Of a DNA stretch of 64,000 bases, positions 40,185 to 49,260 are shown piece after piece. Numbering within the stretch: the first letter of the stretch is position 1; each line of letters begins with the position of its first letter. The position numbers and the translations under genes were made by a program. The notes under the pieces are model-generated. The model worked only from the letters and a program-made list of their open reading frames with translations. It searched no databases and had not been told where the DNA came from. The stretch lies in the NCBI GenBank assembly GCA_937892705.1, contig CALBGR010000006.1, positions 1 to 64,000 of the forward strand, written 5' to 3'. The stretch comes from an uncultured Candidatus Saccharibacteria bacterium. GTDB taxonomy: Bacteria; Patescibacteriota; Saccharimonadia; Saccharimonadales; UBA4665.

Positions 40185-40607
40185 TTAGCCCAGACCCATA
40201 GAACCGATAATAATCGCCATCACAAGGAGCGTTACAAGCTCGTGTCCCGCATTAATTGCAGTCAGCTTCACTGGTCGTCGCTGAAACGTATCGTGCGCAA
40301 TAATACGCACACCCACTATGCCAAACCAAATCCAAAACGCAGTAACATATGCATCTTTCAGATATGAATTACCAAAAAACGCATGCGCCAAATAGGTCAG
40401 ATGTGCCAAAACGTAGGCAGTTATCAGTGAAGTAATAAAAATAATAACGACACCTTCAGTAGACTCTATCTTTAGGGCCTTGCCTTTTAACTTGGTAAGT
40501 TTGCACCATGCTTCGCCAAACACTCGCTCCGAATACCAAACTGCACTGACCACCATACCTGCCACGGTAGCTAAGGCTACTGCCAGCAGATTAATTTGGA
40601 CCTCCAT
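40185..40607 (-). CDS. DUF1761 family membrane protein
   Basis: A 140-residue protein with four predicted membrane helices. The first contains LLAVALATVAGMVVSAVWYS, followed by ERVFGEAWCKL, the pattern of the DUF1761 family, small integral membrane proteins of unknown function found in many bacteria. AAAGGGG precedes the ATG. It stands alone. Confidence 0.8.
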   Translation of the reverse strand: MEVQINLLAVALATVAGMVVSAVWYSERVFGEAWCKLTKLKGKALKIESTEGVVIIFITSLITAYVLAHLTYLAHAFFGNSYLKDAYVTAFWIWFGIVGVRIIAHDTFQRRPVKLTAINAGHELVTLLVMAIIIGSMGLG

Positions 40608-40790
40608 GACCCCTTTGTCTCCCGTTTAGCTTATGCTTATTCTTAGTATGCCTTAATGCGGTAGGATTTAACAAATATTTAAGAAAAAGTGTAATAAAAA
40701 TTACAGCAATACCGTAGTTTCGTTTGCTACTGTTCGGATAGACTCCGGAGGCTGATTTTACATTACAACGTAATTTCGAAGGAGTTTACT

Positions 40791-41465
40791 ATGAGTGAGG
40801 ACAGGAGTACAGGAATCATTCTGCAGCAAAAACAGCTGCTAGGCATATTAATTGGCGTCGTCATACTTATATCTGGTGCCATTATTTTTTCAGCTATATT
40901 TGTTACTAATTTAATACAAAGCCAGGTAGCCCAGGCGCTCAAAACCCAACAAACAACCCAACCAGCAGTTGCGACCGTTACCCCTGCCCAATTTATAGAA
41001 GAACCGCTTGCCGGCACGACAGTAAGCTGCACCGAACCACCACAGCAAACCACATCTGAAACTGCCGCCACAACACGATCAGCCGACAGCACCGCAAAGA
41101 AATCAGTACCTAAAAAAGCCCAAGCGCCAAAAAGCCGCGTAAGCAACAATTACAAGACTATCAACAAGCATGAAACCATAAAACACATCAAAAACATCAA
41201 CACCAAAAATATTACTAATACTACCAACTACACCCACAGCTTCAATCAGGGTTCATACAATGAAGTAAAGGGCGATCTAACGCAAATCAAATCTAATAAC
41301 AACACTTCTGTAGATACAACTGTTACCAACAACGACTCACACAACGACAACAGCACCACTAATAACAGTCTCGATATTGATAAAAGTGTAGATGTCGACA
41401 TTGACAAATCATTCAACAACAATGACACAGAAGTAACCTTCAAAGAACTCGTGCCAGTGCTATAA
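40791..41465 (+). CDS. Anchored Asn/Thr-rich surface protein
   Basis: A 224-residue protein with AAGGAG upstream. A short cytoplasmic start, one membrane helix (about 16-42, GILIGVVILISGAIIFSAIF), then a Thr/Ala/Pro/Lys-rich linker and a C-terminal half dominated by Asn, Thr, Asp and Ser with repetitive NN and TN strings (TNTTNYTHSFNQGSYNEVKG). The low-complexity ectodomain suggests an adhesive or spacer role at the surface. It is the only + gene in a long minus array, and its terminator is shared with the convergent NYN gene. Confidence 0.75.
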   Translation: MSEDRSTGIILQQKQLLGILIGVVILISGAIIFSAIFVTNLIQSQVAQALKTQQTTQPAVATVTPAQFIEEPLAGTTVSCTEPPQQTTSETAATTRSADSTAKKSVPKKAQAPKSRVSNNYKTINKHETIKHIKNINTKNITNTTNYTHSFNQGSYNEVKGDLTQIKSNNNTSVDTTVTNNDSHNDNSTTNNSLDIDKSVDVDIDKSFNNNDTEVTFKELVPVL

Positions 41466-41486
41466 ATCAGAAATCAAAATAACATA

Positions 41487-41520
41487 AACACAACCCCTTG
41501 GACATAAAAGGGGTTGTGTT
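41487..41520. terminator. Bidirectional terminator
   Basis: An 11-bp stem AACACAACCCC/GGGGTTGTGTT between two convergent genes, with U-rich flanks on both strands. Confidence 0.8.
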
Positions 41521-42077
41521 TACTTGTGATGTCTATGTTTTTTACGATCGTGATAACTCAGCTCTTTTTTGAGTTGATCTAAGCGAATGATGTATTTTTC
41601 AAACGGCTTTAACAGCGTCGAGTACTGCCAATTTGGGGTCATAATATGAAACAGCTTTTTCTTTTGCTCTAAATATTCAATCAAACCAAAGAAATCACCA
41701 TCACCTGATACAATAATTGCTTTGCCATAATTCGGCATTTCTTTCATGGCATATAACACCAGATCTGCATCAACGTTGCCTTTGGTTGGCTGTTTATCTT
41801 TTTCGGCTTTATCCTGACCTTCGACAATATTCATATCCACAGTCGGCTTCAGCACCACTGCGTAGCCACTGTCATGCATTTGCTCATACAGTGCGACATG
41901 CTCAGGCATGTAGCCGATAAACATATAAGCTTTTTTGACGTTGTATTTCTTTTCCAGAAATACACGGAACTTGCGCCAATCCATCTTCCAACCGGCTTTT
42001 TGCACCCCGAGATTCAGGTTTTGACTGTCTATAAACGCGTACACTACCGGACGTTTCCTTCTAAATCGGCTTCTCAT
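41520..42077 (-). CDS. NYN-domain (PIN-like, LabA/DUF88) RNase-like protein
   Basis: A 185-residue protein. The NYN fold is marked by VYAFIDSQNLNLGVQKAGW (first acidic strand), KGNVDADLVLYAMK (second acidic cluster) and AIIVSGDGDFFGLIEYLEQK (third), the three groups that bind metal in this nuclease superfamily. It probably cuts RNA, though substrates are unknown for most members. TATGAT ends 6 nt before the ATG, so the mRNA is likely leaderless. Confidence 0.87.
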   Translation of the reverse strand: MRSRFRRKRPVVYAFIDSQNLNLGVQKAGWKMDWRKFRVFLEKKYNVKKAYMFIGYMPEHVALYEQMHDSGYAVVLKPTVDMNIVEGQDKAEKDKQPTKGNVDADLVLYAMKEMPNYGKAIIVSGDGDFFGLIEYLEQKKKLFHIMTPNWQYSTLLKPFEKYIIRLDQLKKELSYHDRKKHRHHK

Positions 42078-42203
42078 GAACCCATCATAACATCATCTTT
42101 TAAAAATAGCCGCCTCTCTCAGCAATACACCTAAACAGTATAAGTCTATTGTCCGTATCAGCTCTGCATAAACTCTTGAGGAAGCTAAAGTAGCAAAATA
42201 ACC

Positions 42204-43676
42204 TTACTCACCTGCTTTAGGTTTATTAAAACTATTAATCAATCTACTAAATTCATTAGCATCATGGCCCTTTGGCAAAGATTCACCAAGAGGTGCTGTA
42301 GGATCATACACAAAGCTAGCAATTTCTGATGGCTGTATACCGCGCAAAGCATCAGGTTTAGCAACCACACGTGCTTCAACGCAATCATTAACTAAGTTAA
42401 CCTTCACATAACCACTGACACTTCCGCAAGTAGTAATCATATCAACATCTTCAACTCTTCCTTCAAAGCATATACCCACAGCCTTATTGCCTATAGCTCG
42501 GGCTAGGTCTTCTTGTTGTTTGCATTCCGGAGACAATCTCTGACGTATCTTTTCGTTAATTTTAAAAGTCTCATAAAGATATCTTGAGGCTTTATCGAAT
42601 TCTCTGTATTTGAGATATGGTGACTCATCTAACTCATCTAACTCATCTAGAAGCTCTACAATTGCCATCATGCTGCGGTACTTGTCTTGTGCGTCTAATG
42701 CATGAGCTCCAACAAACCTAGATTCTCCCGTTGACGGCCAAAACTCTGCTATAGAAAATCCTACATTTCCACGGGTAAACACACCTAGTATAATTGGCGC
42801 ATCCTCACCTGCTTGCACTGCTTTAATCATACTTTCATCTGATTCATACAGTCCATGGATTATAACGCTTTTGGACTGTTCATAAATAGTGGTGCTTCCA
42901 TCAGCGTCTATAAGAAATGCACTTTTTACCTCACCATGCTCATTAAGCTTATCACTCAGCTCGCGTCCTATTTGATCACCAAGCGCCAACGAAATATACT
43001 CAGCATTGCGAACACATTCTGACTTTACAAAATTTTTTACTCGTTTTGTATACTCAGGCTCATCCTTCCAACCATCTACAACAAGTTTTCTTAGATCTTC
43101 AATAAGTGCTAATCGCTCAGTTTGCTCATCGCTCTGAACAGCAAACACCGTATCATCATTAATCTCTGGCCCTAATTGCACATAGCTACAATGAGGGTTT
43201 TCACGAAGCTCAAACGTCGCAATTGGCAATAACACCCTTCCTTTTGCTATACGATAGCCTAACCAAATACTTTTCTGGTTGTCACCATGAACATCTTTTC
43301 GTTTTAATCTCCGTAACCCAAAAAGCCTCGATTGTTTACTAGATTCACATACTATCGAAAAGGGTAGTTCTTTTAAATATTTTTCATTTTTATAGCTATC
43401 ATATTCATCTACTGGTGTAATACATCCTAACACACGCTCAGATACATGCCTTCTAACTGGGTGTTGTGACTTGGTCACCACAGGCTTCATACCCTGAGAT
43501 TGTGTTATACCTTCAAATTGCAATTCACTAACAGCCTGAGCTTGACGAGCCAGTTCTGCAGCAGCAACGCTGCATGGACCGTATTCAATACTCAACGCAG
43601 CAGCCAAAAGCGAGCCACGCTTTGCTTGTATTTCCCCACCACCTTGTATCAGTTCTTGTGGTAACTTTTCAGACAT
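42204..43676 (-). CDS. Large protein of unknown function (490 aa)
   Basis: A 490-residue soluble protein with no membrane helix or signal. The middle is mixed alpha/beta; a Leu/Asp/Glu tract near residue 345 (IVELLDELDELDESPYL) is encoded by a 9-bp tandem repeat. Clear segments are PFSIVCESSKQSRLFGLRRL and EEDLARAIGNKAVGICFEGR-like. I recognise no family. It starts a run of AT-rich genes of unknown function, probably accessory in this lineage. Confidence 0.78.
   Translation of the reverse strand: MSEKLPQELIQGGGEIQAKRGSLLAAALSIEYGPCSVAAAELARQAQAVSELQFEGITQSQGMKPVVTKSQHPVRRHVSERVLGCITPVDEYDSYKNEKYLKELPFSIVCESSKQSRLFGLRRLKRKDVHGDNQKSIWLGYRIAKGRVLLPIATFELRENPHCSYVQLGPEINDDTVFAVQSDEQTERLALIEDLRKLVVDGWKDEPEYTKRVKNFVKSECVRNAEYISLALGDQIGRELSDKLNEHGEVKSAFLIDADGSTTIYEQSKSVIIHGLYESDESMIKAVQAGEDAPIILGVFTRGNVGFSIAEFWPSTGESRFVGAHALDAQDKYRSMMAIVELLDELDELDESPYLKYREFDKASRYLYETFKINEKIRQRLSPECKQQEDLARAIGNKAVGICFEGRVEDVDMITTCGSVSGYVKVNLVNDCVEARVVAKPDALRGIQPSEIASFVYDPTAPLGESLPKGHDANEFSRLINSFNKPKAGE
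42623..42649 (-). repeat. 9-bp tandem repeat (three copies)
   Basis: CTAACTCAT-type units in a row on the plus strand code for repeated DEL(DEL) in the 490-aa protein; length could vary by slippage. Confidence 0.75.
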
Positions 43677-43848
43677 TACTTACACAATGACAGCGCTAGT
43701 TGATATTGCAAGACTCATCATTTTCTTATTTTTAATCAATGTAGCACAACAAAGCTTTCTATAAAAATGCCCATGCTTGGATTTATACTAAATGTATATA
43801 TTCTTTGCTATCACAAACACCTAAGCACCTGCTGATACTAATAAATAA

Positions 43849-44769
43849 TTATTGCACTACACCGATAACGTTTTTTATCGGCATCATAACTACCTTTTTC
43901 ATGCTTTCTATTGATCGCGCATATAGCTCGGGCGGACCTCCAGGCAATATATCTCCGTTGCTCATCCTCATATACCCAGGACCAATATCAAAAATCATGG
44001 GACCAATAGCAAGAGGACGAGTGGCGCTAAATACCATATCGCCACTCCAAAGAGTATCACCATCCAATAAGACAAAGTCTCGAGCTGCCACTAAAACATC
44101 TTGTAGCATATTTAATGAATTAAGGTAGCTTACCCTTTGAAGGTTTCGTTCAAATTGCTCTTCCTCGTTCATAAAAGCGGCATTAGCAACTGCCCCCAGA
44201 GCGCGAACAATCTCTAGCGTACTTTTCTCTTTTTCTTGAAGAATGTCCTCAAATGCGCGTATAACCTCATCATCATTTAATTCCTGTAAACTGTGCATAT
44301 TTATGGGGAGCACCGGAACTATCTCACTGTCAGAAAGTTCAAAATACGAATGCATCTTTATTTGATGATACTGAGAATACCCTTCCATATATTGCACTGT
44401 ATCCGTAACTAGCATATGCACTACTCGCTGCACTGTTTCATCTGTAGCAGGATAATATACCGGCACTACAGTAAATCCACCATAAATACCTTTGGTACCT
44501 CTCGCCGCATCAGCACAAAAAGCTCCCAAATGTTGAGCATACGCCAAAGGGATATATTCCCCTTCTTCGTTCATGCTCAGTGTTAGCGGGTCGCCATATA
44601 TCACCACTTCTTCACCCAACAGCGGATGGTTATTATCTAATTTTTGAATAGACTCACTAAATTCTTCAACCGATACAATACCTTGCTCAGCAGCCATCTG
44701 GTCAAGCTCCTGAGCATCCTCATGCACCATCCGCATTAAGTCTAGTGGCCCAACATATCGTTCTGTCAT
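43849..44769 (-). CDS. Protein of unknown function (306 aa)
   Basis: A 306-residue soluble acidic protein (MTERYVGPLDLMRMVHEDAQ). Contains PLTLSMNEEGEYIPLAYAQH and later GPMIFDIGPGYMRMSNGDIL, with no membrane helix or known motif. It shares style, size class and AT-rich codon use with the neighbouring unknown genes and may belong to the same lineage-specific set. AGG lies near the start, but no strong ribosome site. Confidence 0.75.
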   Translation of the reverse strand: MTERYVGPLDLMRMVHEDAQELDQMAAEQGIVSVEEFSESIQKLDNNHPLLGEEVVIYGDPLTLSMNEEGEYIPLAYAQHLGAFCADAARGTKGIYGGFTVVPVYYPATDETVQRVVHMLVTDTVQYMEGYSQYHQIKMHSYFELSDSEIVPVLPINMHSLQELNDDEVIRAFEDILQEKEKSTLEIVRALGAVANAAFMNEEEQFERNLQRVSYLNSLNMLQDVLVAARDFVLLDGDTLWSGDMVFSATRPLAIGPMIFDIGPGYMRMSNGDILPGGPPELYARSIESMKKVVMMPIKNVIGVVQ

Positions 44770-44919
44770 TTTGACCTAATAATAACTAAAATGGGTAGGA
44801 TGTAAAGTAGTTTTTAAAATAATTCTTAATTTTATTTTCAGTTTTTTACAGATACACATAGCAATATGTACCACACTACAAAGATATAAGGCAGCACACT
44901 TGTCTATATACAATTCAAG

Positions 44920-45948
44920 CTAGGACACTTCGCGCAGCAGGGCGGCTTCTTCGTCGATTTTCAGTGGGCGCTTTTTGATAATTTCATACCGCTGACCAGT
45001 CATCGGTGACTCAATATAGTCATCGTTTAAGAGATTTACAAACTTAGTAACATCTTTATCGTCCATGATAATGATCGCCCCTTCTTCATCGGTCATCAGC
45101 TCCAACCCCATCTCGTCAGCATGATTAATAAGATCTTCCTGCTTTATGAGACTTGGCTCAATTTTCTGCAGCTTCTTTATCGCGGCCGGCTTGCCTTTTA
45201 TCAGCGACTGCAAACTCGCCCCTTCAGCAAAACTCAGCTTGAAGTTCGCTTCAATTTCAGCCACTTTTTTAGCTGCGATACTGGCAGCCTTCGCATCATA
45301 GCCAAATAAACTCTTTAATTTCGCCTGATTAAACACAAACAAATCCTGTTTTACCACCAGTAGTTGATTTTCGCCTGGAATTTTCAGCGCCGACAACTGA
45401 TCAAACGGCCGAAACACATTGTCTTGCAATATCCAGGCGGTATGCCCTTTCATAATCTGATTTGTCGGCAAATGTTTAATGAGACAAAAATCGTCCATTT
45501 CAGGGTGTGTACACTCGGCAATCACGCCCTTCATGCGCTTGAGATCATGCTCTTCCTCTTTGAACTCTTCAATAACGTGTTTTTGAGTTTTCAGCCAATT
45601 CAGCACTTCCACAAGCTTATCGACATTCTTCACTCGGGTACGCTGCAAAACATTATCCTCTTGCTCTGCTTCTTCAAAACCGCGAACCACCAAGCCTTTT
45701 TCAGCGCCGCCTAAAATAAATTCCAGCACCTCGTCAATAAACAGTGGGCGCAGTTGCTTGGCTACTGCACCGCCCAGCTTTGTTTTATACACCACATAGT
45801 TTTTATTAAAGAAATACAGCCGTATCTTCAGCTCATCAACATACTGCACCAGATTATTCGCCCACGCGAAAATGTCGGTTTCCTCATAGTTATCCTGTGC
45901 GTTGGCAAATGCTAAAATATCGTCCTTGGTAGTATCTGTATCGCTCAT
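44920..45948 (-). CDS. DUF4868/KwaB-like protein (tentative)
   Basis: The start is ATG 45948 (MSDTDTTKDDILAFANAQ), preceded by AAAGG; the longer frame to 46032 has no ribosome site. About 342 residues, soluble. An N-terminal strand-rich half is followed by DLFVFNQAKLKSLFGYDAKA and helices ending near IKKLQKIEPSLIKQEDL, an arrangement that resembles DUF4868 proteins such as KwaB of the Kiwa anti-phage system. No KwaA-like membrane partner is adjacent, so a defence role is only a suggestion. Family match is from memory of the pattern. Confidence 0.55.
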   Translation of the reverse strand: MSDTDTTKDDILAFANAQDNYEETDIFAWANNLVQYVDELKIRLYFFNKNYVVYKTKLGGAVAKQLRPLFIDEVLEFILGGAEKGLVVRGFEEAEQEDNVLQRTRVKNVDKLVEVLNWLKTQKHVIEEFKEEEHDLKRMKGVIAECTHPEMDDFCLIKHLPTNQIMKGHTAWILQDNVFRPFDQLSALKIPGENQLLVVKQDLFVFNQAKLKSLFGYDAKAASIAAKKVAEIEANFKLSFAEGASLQSLIKGKPAAIKKLQKIEPSLIKQEDLINHADEMGLELMTDEEGAIIIMDDKDVTKFVNLLNDDYIESPMTGQRYEIIKKRPLKIDEEAALLREVS

Positions 45949-46055
45949 AAAACCTTTCAATGAACTGCGTGTTGCAGTGTTTGTTTTTAGATTTTCATAA
46001 CTTTCGCATTTTATTCTACGCCAAAAACTCACAAAATACTGCTGTAAAATTCGCG

Positions 46056-46598
46056 TTATCGTTGCAGAGCATTAGACAATCTACTAAATGCATGCATTTC
46101 GACGATTAATTGATCGCAGTCCGCTTTTGAAACAGTTTCAAATTCATTCATCGCATGTACAAAACTCGCTTCAAATAACAGTTCATCCACCCCCTCTGGT
46201 AGCACGCTTTCATGTTCCTCTCTTTTTGTATTCATTTTCTTTGACGCAACTAACACTGCATTATTTGTCCATTCAAACGTATACACTGCCCTATGCCCAT
46301 CCTCACTATCTTTTGTACTTACCCAATATAGCTCGGCAATACACATTCTCCAATGCTTATATCCAATACGTGCAACTCTGCCAATAAATTTATGTGTTGT
46401 GCACCGATACTCTTCCTCGCTATGCACTTCCGGCGTTTCAATTTCACGCGCCAAAAATACATGCGCATTTTTCTTTTGACGGCTTTCATACAGCTTACCC
46501 TGAGTTTTTGCAAGACAAATCCCGATACTTGCTAACTTCAACAACTGTTCTGGAACAGGCTTCTCTAAAGAGCCTGTCGGACAGTAATACTTATTCAT
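46056..46598 (-). CDS. Protein of unknown function (180 aa)
   Basis: Starts at ATG 46598 (MNKYYCPTGSLEKPVPEQLL) with GGAGA upstream; the frame extends nine codons more without a ribosome site. Soluble, mixed fold, with a strand-rich core (CTTHKFIGRVARIGYKHWRM; HRAVYTFEWTNNAVLVASKK) and a helical C-terminus. No motif recognised. Confidence 0.7.
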   Translation of the reverse strand: MNKYYCPTGSLEKPVPEQLLKLASIGICLAKTQGKLYESRQKKNAHVFLAREIETPEVHSEEEYRCTTHKFIGRVARIGYKHWRMCIAELYWVSTKDSEDGHRAVYTFEWTNNAVLVASKKMNTKREEHESVLPEGVDELLFEASFVHAMNEFETVSKADCDQLIVEMHAFSRLSNALQR

Positions 46599-46665
46599 TT
46601 GAGTTCTCCGGTATGCATCTATCATAATACCAGAGCATAGTTGCCGCTTAGGCTGGCCTCGAGTA

Positions 46666-46920
46666 TTATGCCGCTTTCTTTTGGGTAACCTGCTTTGCAG
46701 TCATCTGCTGTATCGGAAATTCAATTACATCGGCTACTGCTTGTTCACCTAAGTACTCACCTATTCTAAGCTGTTTATTTAGGCGCTCCTCAGCGGCTCG
46801 ACGTTCACGCTCAGCTTCTATCCACGCCTGATGATCGGCAATTTTTTGCTGCTTCTCAGCTTCTGGATGTGCCGTCACATCTACCGGCGGTAGAAATAAT
46901 TCTTTTTGTTGATATTGCAT
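46666..46920 (-). CDS. Small charged coiled-coil-like protein (84 aa)
   Basis: An 84-residue protein with a Glu/Arg/Gln-rich helix (AWIEAERERRAAEERLNKQL) and a short C-terminal strand and basic tail. AAAGG precedes the ATG. The promoter TTGACA-17-TACAAT (46957-46985, minus strand) lies upstream. No family recognised; may be a small adaptor or regulator. Confidence 0.65.
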   Translation of the reverse strand: MQYQQKELFLPPVDVTAHPEAEKQQKIADHQAWIEAERERRAAEERLNKQLRIGEYLGEQAVADVIEFPIQQMTAKQVTQKKAA

Positions 46921-46956
46921 TTTTATACCTTTTTGTTTTAGTAGTATACTACTTTA

Positions 46957-46985
46957 ATTGTACTATATTATTTACCTAATGTCAA
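46957..46985 (-). promoter_or_regulatory. Promoter TTGACA-17-TACAAT
   Basis: Consensus -35 and near-consensus -10 with ideal spacing on the minus strand, driving the 84-aa gene. Confidence 0.75.
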
Positions 46986-47060
46986 TATTTAAATCAAAGA
47001 TAGTAAGCGTGGTAATTTTTCTTACACCGAAAATACGAAAAACCTGTATAACCATATAGC

Positions 47061-47576
47061 ATGGAGCAACGTTATTTTATCGGCATTACATTACCGAAAG
47101 ACCTAAGCCAAACCATTGCCATAACCCAGCAGGAGCTTTTCATGCCGCACAAAATACTGACTCCGCTTGCGCCGCATATCACCCTGCTCGAACCTAAATT
47201 GCTGCAAACTATCCCGCTTGACATGCTCATACCCCAAGTGAGAAAGGCCGCTGAGACCATTCTGCCGATACAAGTTACGCTCACTGATATAGATTGCTTT
47301 AATAAGCACGTGCTGTACATTGCTGCGCAAGGCAGCAAGCTACACACACTGCGCGAACAGCTGCTTGACTTGTTGCTAACCACGCCTGCAAATAACCGCC
47401 CTTTTCGGCCTCATGTTACGCTAGCACAGACTAAGCCGAACCAAATACTGACTGATACGCTGATTATGTCATACCGAGACAAGATCGAACCGTTACTACC
47501 AATATCGTTCACCATCAGTAGATTGGTGTATTTTCAGTGGGTCCATCCACGAACGTATGCGTTGTACGAAATTTAA
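47061..47576 (+). CDS. 2H phosphoesterase (2'-5' RNA ligase / LigT-like)
   Basis: A 171-residue protein of the two-histidine phosphoesterase superfamily. The two HxTx motifs are HITL (in LAPHITLLEPK) and HVTL (in RPHVTLAQTK), spaced as in ThpR/LigT. Members act as cyclic phosphodiesterases or RNA ligases on 2',3'-cyclic phosphate ends, which is noteworthy because a hammerhead ribozyme in this window makes such ends; a link is only speculation. TATAAC ends 8 nt before the ATG (leaderless). The stop overlaps the convergent gene by 4 bp. Confidence 0.87.
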   Translation: MEQRYFIGITLPKDLSQTIAITQQELFMPHKILTPLAPHITLLEPKLLQTIPLDMLIPQVRKAAETILPIQVTLTDIDCFNKHVLYIAAQGSKLHTLREQLLDLLLTTPANNRPFRPHVTLAQTKPNQILTDTLIMSYRDKIEPLLPISFTISRLVYFQWVHPRTYALYEI

Positions 47577-48139
47577 TGCAGGATTTCCTGCAACAGCTCG
47601 GGGAATTTTTCAGACCTCAAACTGCCATAGGTAAAGTGACCATATCCTTCAAATTCGCGGTATTTTATATGCTTAACAGTTTTTCGAATTTCTTTTACGG
47701 AGCTAGCTATCTCTGGAGCATCATCTGTAGAATGAAATATTGTCAGTCCTGCAGTGCGCTTTGCGATATCAGGATCTATCGTGAAATCAAACAGTGGCCA
47801 ATCATCTTTTTCTACATCAATCCACGGCGCCACAAGCACTACTTTTCCAACACGCACATCTTTGTTTTCGCTGAGCCACCGCACTAACACACCGCCACCA
47901 CAGCTATGTCCTACTAAAATGGTTTCTGGCGTCAGCTCATAGCGCTCTAATTCTTTTACCCAGTTTTCATATTTTGGGTTGTATGGCTCCAATATTTCAG
48001 GTGTTTGTGCAAAAATACCGTTTATCAGCAACTGCTTTTGCAACCACGAAAACCAGTGCGAGTTAGACATGCTTGGAGTATCTTGGCGAAAATACTCCTG
48101 CTTGTTTGGTCTACCATGCAGCAATATAGCAGTCTTCAT
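47573..48139 (-). CDS. Alpha/beta hydrolase, RBBP9/YdeN family
   Basis: A 188-residue serine hydrolase. The nucleophile elbow is GHSCGGG (Ser near residue 78), with an oxyanion strand AILLHGRPN at the start. The acid lies in FHSTDDAPE and the His in FEGYGHFTYG, matching the RBBP9/YdeN group of small esterases. The substrate is unknown. TATAAT ends 9 nt before the ATG, so a near-leaderless mRNA is expected. Confidence 0.85.
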   Translation of the reverse strand: MKTAILLHGRPNKQEYFRQDTPSMSNSHWFSWLQKQLLINGIFAQTPEILEPYNPKYENWVKELERYELTPETILVGHSCGGGVLVRWLSENKDVRVGKVVLVAPWIDVEKDDWPLFDFTIDPDIAKRTAGLTIFHSTDDAPEIASSVKEIRKTVKHIKYREFEGYGHFTYGSLRSEKFPELLQEILH

Positions 48140-48190
48140 CTTATTTTCATTATACTATCTGCTACGCATTGTTTAACCAGATCTGCATTA

Positions 48191-49174
48191 TCATTTATTT
48201 TTAATGATTGTTCCAAGTCGCCCTTCTACAAACTTCTGGAATACACGCACTAAGCCTTCCTTTGACTCGCCCCATCCTAGCCCACGGGATTTGAGCAAAG
48301 CTATCGATATTGCTTTTCGCTGAACGCGGCTGTCGGCATCGCGTAACAGAAATGCCTCATGATTATACAAATCACGAATTGACTGAGTTGGTATTTCTAA
48401 AACTTCTCCAACGCGCAGCGCTGGTTTGCTGCGGACAGAAGCAGCACCATGCCGTAAAGTTTGCAAAATACTCGCAAATTCTATATGAGATTTACCCGGA
48501 CCATCAACCGCCCAGTCTGCTAATTCGGGCGCTTTGCGAAATACAAGCCCAGCGATTTTTTGCACCTTTTCGTGATCTTTGGGACGTAACCCAGAAATAG
48601 ATCGTGTTAAATAATTAAGCACAGACGTGGCCGGATTGACGACTGGAAATTCTTGGCCATCAACTTCCAGATTCCAACTATCCATAACTGCCGGATCTAT
48701 AGGTACCGCAAATGGGAACAAGGCCTTATCCATGCGACCGTCTTTATATACATACCGATCTGATACAAACGTTTTTAGTGCCTGGAAACCAAAAGGCGCT
48801 GTACGTTGTCTATCGAGCTGTTCACTGCTGATCAAACGAAAAATTGATATGTCCAACTGATCACCTATAGCCTCTTCCGCAAGCCTTTCAACAGCCTGTA
48901 CTTTCGCCTCATCATCACTAAGCACTAAAGCATCCACATCCCGCAATGTATTGTTTTGCCTATAACGGCTCAGGTCGGGATTTTCTTGCGTAAATGATCG
49001 CGAAGTTACGATACGTTGTTCACCTGGCAAGATCACTGTATCTTTGTGTTTTAATGCCGCCGAACCGATCCCGCCCATCAGCTGTACTGGTGGTAACTCT
49101 GGGTTTTCCTCTAGCCTTTCGACAAACGGACGAATAATATCAATACAATTCAGCTCTGCTCTTACAGCGGTCAT
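48191..49174 (-). CDS. Nucleotidyltransferase-fold protein of unknown role (327 aa)
   Basis: A 327-residue soluble protein. The pattern LMGGIGSAAL followed about 55 residues later by RDVDALVLSD recalls the G-S and D-x-D motifs of the nucleotidyltransferase superfamily; the rest is helical. Such proteins may modify antibiotics, tRNA or proteins; nothing here indicates which. TATAAT ends 8 nt before the ATG (leaderless). Assignment to the superfamily is tentative. Confidence 0.6.
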   Translation of the reverse strand: MTAVRAELNCIDIIRPFVERLEENPELPPVQLMGGIGSAALKHKDTVILPGEQRIVTSRSFTQENPDLSRYRQNNTLRDVDALVLSDDEAKVQAVERLAEEAIGDQLDISIFRLISSEQLDRQRTAPFGFQALKTFVSDRYVYKDGRMDKALFPFAVPIDPAVMDSWNLEVDGQEFPVVNPATSVLNYLTRSISGLRPKDHEKVQKIAGLVFRKAPELADWAVDGPGKSHIEFASILQTLRHGAASVRSKPALRVGEVLEIPTQSIRDLYNHEAFLLRDADSRVQRKAISIALLKSRGLGWGESKEGLVRVFQKFVEGRLGTIIKNK

Positions 49175-49260
49175 TGCATCAAATTATACGACAACATTAT
49201 GTACCTGCAAGCATTGCCTTTACCAACTCACAGCCTATATAGACCAATCTAATACTGCAC

